Below are positions 1 through 7,730 of a stretch of 30,293 nt of DNA, one piece after another. Below the pieces are notes generated by a model, which saw only the letters and a program-made list of their open reading frames with translations, was not told the origin of the DNA and ran no database searches. Source of the stretch: an uncultured Lachnospiraceae bacterium (lineage in GTDB: Bacteria > Bacillota_A > Clostridia > Lachnospirales > Lachnospiraceae); the NCBI GenBank assembly GCA_949957035.1, contig CATLIP010000001.1, forward strand, positions 1-30,293, written 5' to 3'. Every line of letters starts with the position of its first letter. Position 1 is the stretch's first letter. The translations under genes were made by a program, and so were the position numbers.

Positions 1-135
1 CGCTCTAAGGGCCTTGAAGAAAGCCGAAAACTGAATAAATATTTACTTCGCGACACTCGTTTCGACGACCTCAAACGCTCATTAGACGACCGTACCTTCC
101 AATTAGAGCTAATGAAAGAATACCGGATTAGATAA
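1..135 (+). CDS. C-terminal end of an unrecognised protein (5' truncated by window edge)
   Basis: The first frame is open from base 1 to a TAA at 133-135 and gives 44 residues ending MKEYRIR. The segment is highly charged, rich in Arg, Lys, Asp and Glu, and looks alpha-helical with no membrane stretch. I do not recognise the family. It runs convergently to the chemoreceptor gene, and its stop codon lies inside the left arm of the shared terminator hairpin, which supports it being a real gene end. It is the only plus-strand gene supported here and marks the border of the flagellar cluster. Confidence 0.6.
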   Translation, partial: RSKGLEESRKLNKYLLRDTRFDDLKRSLDDRTFQLELMKEYRIR

Positions 136-166
136 AAGGAGTGCATAAGCACTCCTTTTATCTAAT
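127..166. terminator. Bidirectional rho-independent terminator
   Basis: A perfect 18-bp inverted repeat, ATTAGATAAAAGGAGTGC at 127-144 and its complement at 149-166, encloses a 4-base loop (ATAA). Each strand carries a GC-containing core followed by a TTTT-rich stretch, so it can end both the plus-strand gene stopping at 135 and the minus-strand chemoreceptor stopping at 181. The left arm includes the TAA stop of the plus-strand gene. Confidence 0.88.
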
Positions 167-180
167 CTATATATCTCATA

Positions 181-1830
181 TCACTTTTTAAGTCTGAATT
201 TTTCTGTCTGCTGCTTCAGCATCGTAACCTGTGCAAAAAGCTCCTGACTAACGGCCGCTGACTCTTCACTGCTTGCCGAATTTGTCTGCACAACCTCTGA
301 AATCTGGCCGATTCCATCTGTAACCTGCTTAATAGATTCAGCCTCCCCCTGGATTACTTCTGCAATAGAACCAATCGCACTGTTAGACTCTACAACAAGA
401 TTCAAGGTCTTCTGCAGCGTATTGGATACTTCATCCACAATATGGCTTCCCTTCTCTGTCACACTAACAGAATTACCAATCAAGTCCTTGGTTGCCTTGG
501 CTGCCTGATCAGACTGCGCAGCCAGACTGCGCACTTCATCAGCAACTACCGCAAACCCTTTTCCTGCGTCGCCGGCCCTTGCAGCCTCTACAGCAGCATT
601 CAAGGCCAGTATATTCGTCTGGAATGCAATATTCTCAATCGTCGCGATAATCTCTCCAATTCTGTGAGATGCCTGCGTAATGTCGTTCATCGCGGAAACC
701 ATCTCTTCCATCTGCTGGCTGCTTATCGTTACCTGCTCTCCGGTAAGCCGGGCATTCTCCTGTGCGTTCTGGGCTGTCTCAACATTCTTAGCCGCATTCT
801 TAGACAATTCCTCAAGCATTGCATATAACTGTTCAACTGCACTCGCCTGCTGGGTCGCACCCTGCGCCAACGATTGCGCGCCGCTGGATAACTGCTCTGC
901 ACTTCCGGATATCTGATGCTCCACCTTTCCGATATTGCCGATGGACGATGACAATGTATCTGTAAAACTCTCAATCGAAGTCTCAATGGATTTGAAATCT
1001 CCGATAAACGGCGTGGATGTGTGTACGTTAAACTCTCCCTGCGCCAGTTGATTCATAATCCGATTAATATCTCCTACATACCCTTGAATCACTTGAAGAG
1101 AATTGTCCAATACATGGGACAGCTCGCCTATCTCGTCCTGAGATTCATAGCTCATATTCAAATCAAGCGTCCCTTCCTGAAGCGGACGGACACATTCGCT
1201 GATATACATAATCGGCCTAATAACTCTTTTCATTACGTAGGTAATAAGGCTGATAAGACAGATAAGCGCCACGAAGAAGCAGACGCCTGCCAATACCTGC
1301 ACAACATGAATTGTGCGGAACATGCTCTCCGAGCTTTCTTCGGTCAGCTTCGCGCCTTCTTCTATAATCTCTTCCAGATCCGCCACCAATACCGCCAGAT
1401 TCTTTCGTATCGTATTCTGATAATATGAACGGGCCTGCTCCGGGTCTGTCTTCATAAGCTCTAATGCATAACCGGCGGATTCATGCAGTTCCTTATGCAA
1501 AGGCTCAATCTCGTTTCTCTTCTCAATGACAAGGGCGTCGTCTGTGTTCAAATCGCTGTAGAGCCATTGCCCCAATACACAGGCTGTAGGATCCATAGTT
1601 CCCTCAAATTCAATCCCTGCGTACAAAGCGCTGCTTAGACCGCTGGACCATTTATAATGTGCCGTCTCCGCTTTTTCGATTGTATCCAGCATTACGCTTG
1701 CATCACTGCTGTCATTCGCCGCACCTTTAATGAGAAAAACATTGAATGTTACCACCAGGCTATATACGAGTACGGCTGCAAATGCAAAAGCTACCCGAAT
1801 ACCAACCATTGTCTTAATACTTTTACGCAT
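181..1830 (-). CDS. Methyl-accepting chemotaxis protein with CZB-like extracellular sensor
   Basis: Transmembrane chemoreceptor of 549 residues that would control CheA and thus motor switching. An N-terminal membrane segment (about 11-34) and a second (about 173-200) bracket a helical extracellular sensor. That sensor carries a CZB-like pattern: His58, Trp61, [10 protein letters not shown] with Cys84 and Trp89, then His112 and His116. A HAMP region follows (about 200-255), then the long cytoplasmic coiled coil with the conserved hairpin tip ([20 protein letters not shown] at 401-420, then [12 protein letters not shown]). CZB domains are known zinc or redox sensors and are usually cytoplasmic; placing this one outside the cell is read from the topology. 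Start is ATG with AGAGGGG upstream. It has its own candidate promoter and is last before the terminator. No CheA or CheW is in the window to pair with it. Confidence 0.93.
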   Translation of the reverse strand: MRKSIKTMVGIRVAFAFAAVLVYSLVVTFNVFLIKGAANDSSDASVMLDTIEKAETAHYKWSSGLSSALYAGIEFEGTMDPTACVLGQWLYSDLNTDDALVIEKRNEIEPLHKELHESAGYALELMKTDPEQARSYYQNTIRKNLAVLVADLEEIIEEGAKLTEESSESMFRTIHVVQVLAGVCFFVALICLISLITYVMKRVIRPIMYISECVRPLQEGTLDLNMSYESQDEIGELSHVLDNSLQVIQGYVGDINRIMNQLAQGEFNVHTSTPFIGDFKSIETSIESFTDTLSSSIGNIGKVEHQISGSAEQLSSGAQSLAQGATQQASAVEQLYAMLEELSKNAAKNVETAQNAQENARLTGEQVTISSQQMEEMVSAMNDITQASHRIGEIIATIENIAFQTNILALNAAVEAARAGDAGKGFAVVADEVRSLAAQSDQAAKATKDLIGNSVSVTEKGSHIVDEVSNTLQKTLNLVVESNSAIGSIAEVIQGEAESIKQVTDGIGQISEVVQTNSASSEESAAVSQELFAQVTMLKQQTEKFRLKK

Positions 1831-1907
1831 GGATATATTTCCCCTCTTTCTTTTCGCACACTCCCTATCTATATGGGAACTTTGTCTGATAATATCTCTT
1901 ATTATAT

Positions 1908-1936
1908 TTTATTGCGGTATTTCATAATTGTGTCAA
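1908..1936 (-). promoter_or_regulatory. Candidate sigma-A promoter for the chemoreceptor gene
   Basis: On the minus strand a perfect TTGACA (plus 1931-1936) is followed after 17 bases by AATAAA (plus 1908-1913), a 4/6 match to the -10 consensus. A TATAAT at plus 1901-1906 is also nearby but at a poor spacing. The region is AT-rich, lies 78-106 bases upstream of the chemoreceptor ATG, and follows the stop of the SprA-like gene. I see no sigma-28-type GCCGATAA element here. The gene may also receive read-through, since no strong terminator is visible between 1837 and 1985. Confidence 0.5.
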
Positions 1937-1985
1937 TCTTTGTTCCTATATTATTAAAATTGGCTCAATCCGACTCGTATGTTCC

Positions 1986-2810
1986 CTATGCGGCAGTGAA
2001 TCCCCCATCATTCTTCTGCTGCTCCTTCTCCGGCTGTTCCGGCTGCGGGTTTGCGGCCGTTGTAGTCCTTGTGACTCCTCCTGAGACATAGACCGTACCA
2101 CACTCCGGACAGATAGCCGTATGCATGGTAACAGACTGACTGATTACCCGCCGATCCTCGCGCGCCGCCGCCGCACGTTCCCGCACAACATGCTCCATCT
2201 CGTGACCGCGCACCGCCGCTGCTGCCTGTTCCGGCGCTATCCGTGTCGGAGTCTTAAAGGAAACTCCGGCATCATCCGAACCGTCTTGGTATTTTCTCTC
2301 CTTGCAGGTCTGGCATTCGCCCTCTTCTGCATTCTTTTGAGCTCCTTCTACCCCCAACTCTGCTGACGGGGTTCCCGGAAGCTTAGCCGCCGCATCCTTT
2401 TCTGTGCCCGGGCCGCCTGTGTCTGTACCTGCGGGGTTAACATATTTCATTCTCATCCGCACTGCCAGCTCTGCGGGATCCATCCCTTCCCGAAGGAATG
2501 GAATCATGTAGCCAATGCCGCGTGGCGCATTGGCTTCCACTTTCGATACCGGACGAATCGGCTCTACCGGCGTCCCCGGACTTGCCGAACGTCCGGCAGC
2601 TAAAGCTGCTCCAATTCCCACGTTCGCCTGTACACCGTACACAGATCCGATATTTCGTCCGGACTGCACCCCGGATACAGCGCCTTGGCGCCTCACACGA
2701 TTGACTCCCTGAACAGCCACATCCTGCGGCATACTATTATTTCGTCCGTAGCCCGTATAACGATATGCCGTACTTATATATGGGCTCACTGCTGAGATTC
2801 CGCCTACCAT
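1986..2810 (-). CDS. Putative SprA-related metallopeptidase-like protein (HExxH plus Cys pairs)
   Basis: Protein of 274 residues without signal peptide or membrane segment. The N-terminal half is low-complexity and rich in Gly, Ala and Val. The C-terminal core has CQTC (Cys166, Cys169), then KYQDGSDD, VSFKTPTRI, and the helix RGHEMEHVVRE with an HExxH site (His203, Glu204, His207), followed by CPEC (Cys234, Cys237). The layout resembles the SprA-related family (a recalled pattern), which combines HExxH with flanking conserved residues. The four cysteines could form a zinc ribbon around the HExxH helix, and a peptidase activity is an inference. The tail is Pro/Gln/Lys-rich. It is the last gene of the long operon, 45 bases after the EAL-HDOD gene, with AGGGGGA before its ATG. 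A role in motility is suggested only by position. Confidence 0.6.
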   Translation of the reverse strand: MVGGISAVSPYISTAYRYTGYGRNNSMPQDVAVQGVNRVRRQGAVSGVQSGRNIGSVYGVQANVGIGAALAAGRSASPGTPVEPIRPVSKVEANAPRGIGYMIPFLREGMDPAELAVRMRMKYVNPAGTDTGGPGTEKDAAAKLPGTPSAELGVEGAQKNAEEGECQTCKERKYQDGSDDAGVSFKTPTRIAPEQAAAAVRGHEMEHVVRERAAAAREDRRVISQSVTMHTAICPECGTVYVSGGVTRTTTAANPQPEQPEKEQQKNDGGFTAA

Positions 2811-2855
2811 AGCCTTTTCCCCCTGTACTCACTCGTTCCTGTCTGGGACTGGATA

Positions 2856-4100
2856 TTACTCTTCATTCATACCTACGACATTATCCCAGATATTATTCAC
2901 TTCTTCTACACATTCCATATAGATCTGCGCCATCTCGTTCGTCTTGAGTCCTAATTCCTCTGAAATCTCCTTGATTGCGCTCCAATCTGCCTTCTCATAG
3001 CTGAGTACCAGCTCATACAGACGTCCAGCCTTGCCTTCTTTCCGAATCAGCGCATCCTTCACCTCTTCCAGAATCGGAATCTCGTAGAGAATCTCTGCAA
3101 TCGGGGCGTCAATCATATATTCCAGCATGGAGAACATACCCAACAGATAAGCATCTGAACTGTTAATCGGGAAATTCTTAAGTCTCTTGACCAATGCAGA
3201 CGTAAAATTAGCACGCATGAAAGAGGCTTTCAACAATTCCTCAGATTCCGACTTATTCTGTTTATCCTCAAAGCTGAGCAGGTATACCCACTGCTTCAAC
3301 TGGCTGATACCGACACGCACCAATGCCTGCCTGACAGAGGTCGTCTCATGATGCACAGCGAAATACGCAGAATTAGCCATCTTAAGCAACGCATATGTAA
3401 GGGACGCATCTCTGATAATCGTCTCTTCCAGAATCTCTACATCCGGCTCATCTTTGGTAATCTCCACAATGAGCTGATAGAGGTTCCCCTGCATGAAATC
3501 CATCTTGCTCGCCTTCGAGGTGGTAGTTCCGGCAATATAATTGCCTTCCACGTAGTCTACCCCCAGTTCCACCGCACAGTCATATACTTCCTTGCTGTTC
3601 ACGCCGGTTGCAATAAACTGCTTCTGGAACCCATGAGCCATATCGATTACGTTAGCAATAGAACGCCGCTGCGTCCCCTCCAGCTTGTTGGAAATATCCA
3701 TCTTAATATAATCCACATACTCCAACATGCTGAAATACTTTGGCGTAAACTGGAAATCATTGATGGCAAAATGATAACCATCCTCCCGATACTTACTGAT
3801 AAGGATGGCCGCCAGAGAGTGGACAACAATGTTGTCCTCAATCTGGATTACAACCTTATCTTTATCAAATATCTTTGGCGTATTCCGAAACAAAAGCGTC
3901 GGTGTAAACGTCATAAATGTCTTTCTGTCTTTGAATATCCTTTCCGAGTTCTCAGACAAAAAGGCAACCATTGTATTCGCCGCCACATTGTCTGAGCTGG
4001 AATTATACAGGCTGCTCTCATCCTCCTGGATAAGCAATTCATATCCGATGACCGTGTCCTTCAGATCTTTAATAGCCTGTCTTACTACACAATTCTTCAT
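2856..4100 (-). CDS. EAL-HDOD signalling protein with degenerate EAL domain (YuxH-like)
   Basis: Protein of 414 residues. Residues 1-200 follow the EAL phosphodiesterase fold (GYELL at 19-23, FAINDFQFT near 111-119, YIKMD near 131-135). Most catalytic positions differ: the substrate Arg after ELL is Gln25, EITE has become QIED, DDFGTG has become NDFQFT and AEGVET has become ATGVNS. Hydrolysis of c-di-GMP is therefore unlikely. Residues about 200-385 are an HDOD domain (MANSAYF, ALVRVGISQLKQWVYLL), a helical module found in signalling adaptors. Its ATG directly follows the cheV TAA with no intervening base, so the two are probably translationally coupled. A regulatory scaffold or c-di-GMP-binding role in motility is an inference. 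Confidence 0.85.
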   Translation of the reverse strand: MKNCVVRQAIKDLKDTVIGYELLIQEDESSLYNSSSDNVAANTMVAFLSENSERIFKDRKTFMTFTPTLLFRNTPKIFDKDKVVIQIEDNIVVHSLAAILISKYREDGYHFAINDFQFTPKYFSMLEYVDYIKMDISNKLEGTQRRSIANVIDMAHGFQKQFIATGVNSKEVYDCAVELGVDYVEGNYIAGTTTSKASKMDFMQGNLYQLIVEITKDEPDVEILEETIIRDASLTYALLKMANSAYFAVHHETTSVRQALVRVGISQLKQWVYLLSFEDKQNKSESEELLKASFMRANFTSALVKRLKNFPINSSDAYLLGMFSMLEYMIDAPIAEILYEIPILEEVKDALIRKEGKAGRLYELVLSYEKADWSAIKEISEELGLKTNEMAQIYMECVEEVNNIWDNVVGMNEE

Positions 4101-5015
4101 TTAATTATCCCTCCGGTCCAGTAATGCATCCATAACCTCGACCAAACGTCCGATCTCTGGTTTTGATAATTGCTCGTCAGCTCCGAGCTGCTTACCTTTC
4201 ACTCTCATCTCTTCATTAATCAGGGATGAGAAGATTACAACCGGCATATTCTTCATCTTTTCATCTTCTTTCACTAGCTTCGTCAGACGATGCCCATCCA
4301 TCTCAGGCATCTCGATATCAGTGATCAGCAATGCAGCTCTCGTATAGAAATCCGGTTCACTTCTGATGCTCTCAAGGAACTCCCACGCTTCCCGGCCATT
4401 ATTAAAGGTCGTAAGATTAGAGTATCCTGCCCGGAACAGGGAATCCGAGATCATCTTGGTCAACAGAATCGAATCCTCCGCAAGAATAATGCTCTGATCT
4501 CTCTGAACTCTGTCCCCAAGTTTGTCAATCTCTGATACCTGGATACTCGTCTCAGGCGCAATCTCCGCCACAATCTTCTCAAAATCCAGAATGGTAACAA
4601 GGTTATCTCCGCACTGAGCGATACCCGTTGCAACTCCGTCTTCTCCATTCGTCAGAGCCTTATCCGGTTTTTGGATAGCCTCCCAAGAAATCCTGCTGAT
4701 ACCAACCACGGAATGTACACGGAATGCAATGTGCATCTTATTGAAATTCGTGATGATGAACAGATCTCGATCCTTCTTATCTCCACACTCTCCCGTCAGA
4801 TATTTCGGAAGATTAATCACCGTCAGAAGAGTCTCCCTTGGCTTGAAGATTCCTTCAACGGCATCATGAGAATGTGGGATCGGCTTCACTTTATCCGCCA
4901 TCATGATCTCCAGCACCTTTGCCACATTAATTCCATACAACTCACCGAATATGGTAAACTGCATAACTTCAATTTCATTTGTTCCAGATTCCAATAAAAT
5001 CTCTGTATTAGCCAT
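4101..5015 (-). CDS. cheV: Chemotaxis protein CheV (CheW-like plus receiver domain)
   Basis: Coupling protein of 304 residues that links receptors to CheA and contributes to adaptation. Residues about 15-155 form a CheW-like domain (FTIFGELYGINVAKVLEIM, GIFKPRETLLTVINLP). Residues about 173-300 form a receiver domain with acidic pocket residues Glu180 and Asp181, phospho-acceptor Asp233 in ITDIEMPEMDG, and a Lys in LSKPE. An in-frame GTG lies two codons upstream, but it is only three bases from GGAGTGA; the ATG at 5015 has AAAGGAG at a proper distance and is preferred. No separate CheW is encoded in the window, so CheV may carry more of the coupling here. Confidence 0.93.
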   Translation of the reverse strand: MANTEILLESGTNEIEVMQFTIFGELYGINVAKVLEIMMADKVKPIPHSHDAVEGIFKPRETLLTVINLPKYLTGECGDKKDRDLFIITNFNKMHIAFRVHSVVGISRISWEAIQKPDKALTNGEDGVATGIAQCGDNLVTILDFEKIVAEIAPETSIQVSEIDKLGDRVQRDQSIILAEDSILLTKMISDSLFRAGYSNLTTFNNGREAWEFLESIRSEPDFYTRAALLITDIEMPEMDGHRLTKLVKEDEKMKNMPVVIFSSLINEEMRVKGKQLGADEQLSKPEIGRLVEVMDALLDRRDN

Positions 5016-5046
5016 ACACACTCACTCCTTTACATTCTATGTATAT

Positions 5047-5073
5047 TTATCGACGCAATATTCCTCCGAAATA
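5047..5073 (-). promoter_or_regulatory. Weak candidate sigma-28 promoter before cheV
   Basis: In the cheD-cheV spacer the minus strand reads GTCGATAA (plus 5047-5054), seven of eight matches to the GCCGATAA -10 box used by FliA-type sigma factors. The expected TAAA -35 is poorly represented: TATT lies 15 bases upstream (plus 5070-5073). If active it would let fliA boost cheV, the EAL-HDOD gene and the SprA-like gene late in assembly. Low confidence because of the weak -35. Confidence 0.25.
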
Positions 5074-5077
5074 AGAG

Positions 5078-5560
5078 CTAAAGCATCTTCTCCGGTTTTC
5101 CTGCTGACCGGACATACACATTCCCCGTCGCCACATCCAGCAGCATAGTCCTCGCATAATTTGCCCCGACATCTTCACTGGTAACACGCAACCCCTCTGC
5201 CATCAAAATCCTTTTAACATTCTGTGAATTTCTCTCCCCGATATTTCCAAGACCTCCGCTGCCCTTCATCTCGAACATCTTGGCTCCGCCCGCAATCTTG
5301 CATACCATCCGCGATTTTGACCCCCCAAACGCAGTAAGTTTACGAAGCGTCTCACGGATACCTGTATCCGCGAACTTAAACACGTTTCCATCCTTCGCAC
5401 CACTCTTTTCAGGAAGCATAATATGAAGAAGCGCTCCTAACTTAATCATCGGATCATAAAAAGAAACACCGATACAAGACCCCAGCGCATATGTAATCAG
5501 TATACCCTCTTGTCTCGTCATCTTCATATCAGCAATTCCTACTGATATCTTCTTCTCCAT
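5078..5560 (-). CDS. cheD: Chemoreceptor glutamine deamidase CheD
   Basis: CheD (160 residues) deamidates receptor glutamines and, in Bacillus-type systems, binds CheC. The catalytic triad region is visible: Thr23 in LITYALGSC, nucleophile Cys29 in GSCIGV and His46 in LLHIMLP. The Gly-rich KIAGGAKMF and NIGERN motifs of the family follow. Length is typical. ATG follows the cheC stop by three bases, with GGAGTGG overlapping the end of cheC, so the pair is probably co-translated. Its substrate candidates include the chemoreceptor at 181-1830. Confidence 0.95.
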   Translation of the reverse strand: MEKKISVGIADMKMTRQEGILITYALGSCIGVSFYDPMIKLGALLHIMLPEKSGAKDGNVFKFADTGIRETLRKLTAFGGSKSRMVCKIAGGAKMFEMKGSGGLGNIGERNSQNVKRILMAEGLRVTSEDVGANYARTMLLDVATGNVYVRSAGKPEKML

Positions 5561-5563
5561 CTA

Positions 5564-6184
5564 TCATTCCACTCCTAGTTTTTTCATAAGAACATTCAAA
5601 GACTCTACATCTGGTAGAAGCAGCATATTGCTGTTTAATGCTTTTCCGTCAATCTTAAATTCGCCGGTTATCATCATGATTCTGTCTGAATGCTGGCCCA
5701 TCATTGCGATTGGCACACTCATGATTCCGCCTAACATATTTACGGCTAGCTGCGGAACCGACAGCTCTACACTCATATTCACTAAGGAAGCCATTGCCGT
5801 AATATATGATGAAATTACGATATTACCAATCTCCATCAGGACGGAAGAATCAATCTCCTCCAGTTCAAAGAAATCTTCCTTCGTCTTTCCAAGCATTCTG
5901 ATTAAAATCTCGTCTGAAAATTCCTTCGTCAGAATGAACAGCATGATACCGCCCAGTTCCCCCGACATCTCGACCAAAATAGCCGCAACCACTTCCTCAG
6001 GGTCTCCCACATTGACCAGCGCCTCGTTAAAATCCAATATCTCTACCTTAGGAAGGGACATATTCACCTTCGCATTCAGCATACTGGACAGGGCTGTCGC
6101 GGCATTACCGCCGCCGATACTGCCAATTTCCTTTAGAATATCGATCTCCAGCTCATTCATCTCTTCATATGTTTTTATCCCCAT
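5564..6184 (-). CDS. cheC: CheY-P phosphatase CheC (first active site altered)
   Basis: CheC (206 residues) dephosphorylates CheY-P and is regulated through CheD. The family has two ExxN-x22-P sites. The second is intact (Glu118, Asn121, Pro144, in LMEIGNIVISSY). The first reads EIGSIGGGNAATALS, so Glu19 and Pro45 are kept but the key Asn is Ser22. The first site may thus be weak or dead. Length is typical. The start ATG has AGAGAGGTGG upstream; a second Met at residue 9 is possible but has no better site. It lies 11 bases after the FlgG-type gene and just before cheD. Confidence 0.95.
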   Translation of the reverse strand: MGIKTYEEMNELEIDILKEIGSIGGGNAATALSSMLNAKVNMSLPKVEILDFNEALVNVGDPEEVVAAILVEMSGELGGIMLFILTKEFSDEILIRMLGKTKEDFFELEEIDSSVLMEIGNIVISSYITAMASLVNMSVELSVPQLAVNMLGGIMSVPIAMMGQHSDRIMMITGEFKIDGKALNSNMLLLPDVESLNVLMKKLGVE

Positions 6185-6195
6185 AATCCACCTCT

Positions 6196-6906
6196 CTATG
6201 ACCTTAATGTATTAACCGTATTCACAACTTCATCGGATGTCTGTACCATCTTCAGCGCGTAGGAATACGCTCTCTGCGCCTCAATAATGCGGGTAAAATC
6301 ATCGGAAACACTTGCGCCGGACATCTCCAATGCATGATCTGCCACCTGCGCGCCTGCCATCAGAAACGGCTGTCCGTTCTTCACAGACGGAGCATATTCG
6401 TTATTGCCGACACTTAACATTCCGTCCATAATGTTGAAGCCGAAAACCCCAATCTTGCCGCTCAGCTCTCCGTCCGTTATCCGAATCGGGTTGCGGTTCT
6501 GATCCAGAACAAAATTCCCGTTGTCATTCACAAGATAAAACTCATCTCCGCGTTTGGACATGCTGAAATGTCCGTTTCTCGTATATGTAATCTCATTGGT
6601 AACCGGACTTCTCATCATGAAAAATCCAGAATCAATGATTGCATAATCGAAATCCCCCTGTGTCGTCACCAGTCCTTTGGGACTAAAATCCGTCTTCGTC
6701 TGCTCTACCAGGATTCCTGTCCCCGCCTTCAGCGGGGTATCGTCCCCGTTATAGTTATTCAGGTTATAATACATCAGATCCGCAAATACCGGCGTCTTGG
6801 GTTTATAACCATAGTTATTCACGTTCGCAAGGTTGTTGGCAACCACATTCAGCTTCTGCTGTTCTTCCATCGCCCCTCTTGCCGCAGTGTAAAATGATGT
6901 ATACAT
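6196..6906 (-). CDS. flgG: Flagellar rod/hook-basal body protein, FlgG family (FlhP-like)
   Basis: Rod-type axial protein of 236 residues, exported by the flagellar type III system. The N-terminal helix has the family signature (AARGAMEEQQKLNVVANNLA, then NVNNYGYK), the centre has the FlgF/FlgG beta region (GFFMM, YTRNGHFSM) and the C-terminal helix ends RIIEAQRAYSYALKMVQTSD. The ATG at 6906 has GGAGAGGAG just upstream; an in-frame extension of 12 residues is rich in charged residues and lacks a ribosome site, so it is not used. FlgF versus FlgG assignment of this and the preceding gene is uncertain; in Bacillus such pairs are named FlhO/FlhP. Confidence 0.88.
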   Translation of the reverse strand: MYTSFYTAARGAMEEQQKLNVVANNLANVNNYGYKPKTPVFADLMYYNLNNYNGDDTPLKAGTGILVEQTKTDFSPKGLVTTQGDFDYAIIDSGFFMMRSPVTNEITYTRNGHFSMSKRGDEFYLVNDNGNFVLDQNRNPIRITDGELSGKIGVFGFNIMDGMLSVGNNEYAPSVKNGQPFLMAGAQVADHALEMSGASVSDDFTRIIEAQRAYSYALKMVQTSDEVVNTVNTLRS

Positions 6907-6983
6907 ATGCCTCTCCTCTCCGTCCTGCCCTCGGGCCATCATGCTCCCCCTGACAGTCCACTGTTATCAGCCGCCTGCACGCT

Positions 6984-7730
6984 CTACGTTGCAGAGCCAA
7001 GCGTTACCATCTTCGCCTCCAATTGGTCATAAATCTTAAGAAGCTGTGCTGAACTCTGCAAAATCCGCTGGCTGCTAATCATTCGCGTCATCTCCTCCGC
7101 CATGGAGACGTTAGAATCTTCCAGATATCTCTGTGTAACTGTCGTTCCTCTGTCTGCAGCCTGAGGCTGTGCATTTGCCCGGAACACACTTCCGCTGATC
7201 TTGGTCAGCTGTCCATAATCCGCAAAATCCACAATCTGCAGTGTTCCAAAGAACTGATTACCATCCTCACTGATGATATTCCCCTGCTTGTCGATAATAA
7301 TGTTATCTGTGGTCAGACGAATTGCCCCGTTCGTCCCCTGCACTCTGCCGATTCCCGGCATAGTCAGGTATCCTTCATTATCCAGATTAAATGAACCGTC
7401 TCTTGTGTATACCGGACCTTCACCGGTATCGATTACGAAGAAACCGTTGCCGGTCAATCCCACATCCAGCGCATCGCCAGTCTCTCGGATGCCCCCTTCT
7501 GTATAGTCCGTTACTCTCTCGTCCGCAATATTCATCCTGGACACTGTACCAACCGCAGTCTTTCCGTCTCTGTCATACCGGTAGATCATCTCATCCCGGA
7601 AAGTACTCTGCATAATTCTGTCCATCTTATATCCCGGAGTGGATACATTCGTCATGTTGTTACTGATGACGTTCAGATTGCGGTTCTGTGTGATCATATT
7701 AGAAGTTAGATCATAATACCCTTGAAACAT
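6984..7730 (-). CDS. flgF: Flagellar rod/hook-basal body protein, FlgF/FlgG family (FlhO-like)
   Basis: Axial rod protein of 248 residues. The N-terminus carries MITQNRNLNVISNNMTNVST followed by PGYK, the centre DVGLTGNGFFVID, YTRDGSFNLD, and the C-terminus LEDSNVSMAEEMTRMISSQR, all conserved in flagellar rod and hook proteins. Its ATG lies inside the 3' end of fliA with a 20-base overlap and AAAGGAGAG upstream, so translation is probably coupled to the sigma factor. It is followed after 77 bases by a second member of the family. The symbol is a best guess within the FlgF/FlgG group. Confidence 0.87.
   Translation of the reverse strand: MFQGYYDLTSNMITQNRNLNVISNNMTNVSTPGYKMDRIMQSTFRDEMIYRYDRDGKTAVGTVSRMNIADERVTDYTEGGIRETGDALDVGLTGNGFFVIDTGEGPVYTRDGSFNLDNEGYLTMPGIGRVQGTNGAIRLTTDNIIIDKQGNIISEDGNQFFGTLQIVDFADYGQLTKISGSVFRANAQPQAADRGTTVTQRYLEDSNVSMAEEMTRMISSQRILQSSAQLLKIYDQLEAKMVTLGSAT

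Noticed and set aside
3348..3995. Long plus-strand frame of 215 codons opposite the EAL-HDOD gene
   Set aside because: The minus-strand protein has clear domain motifs through the whole stretch; the plus frame has no ribosome site or recognisable motif.
5016..5021. GTG start for cheV two codons upstream
   Set aside because: Only three bases lie between GGAG and that GTG; the ATG at 5015 has standard spacing.
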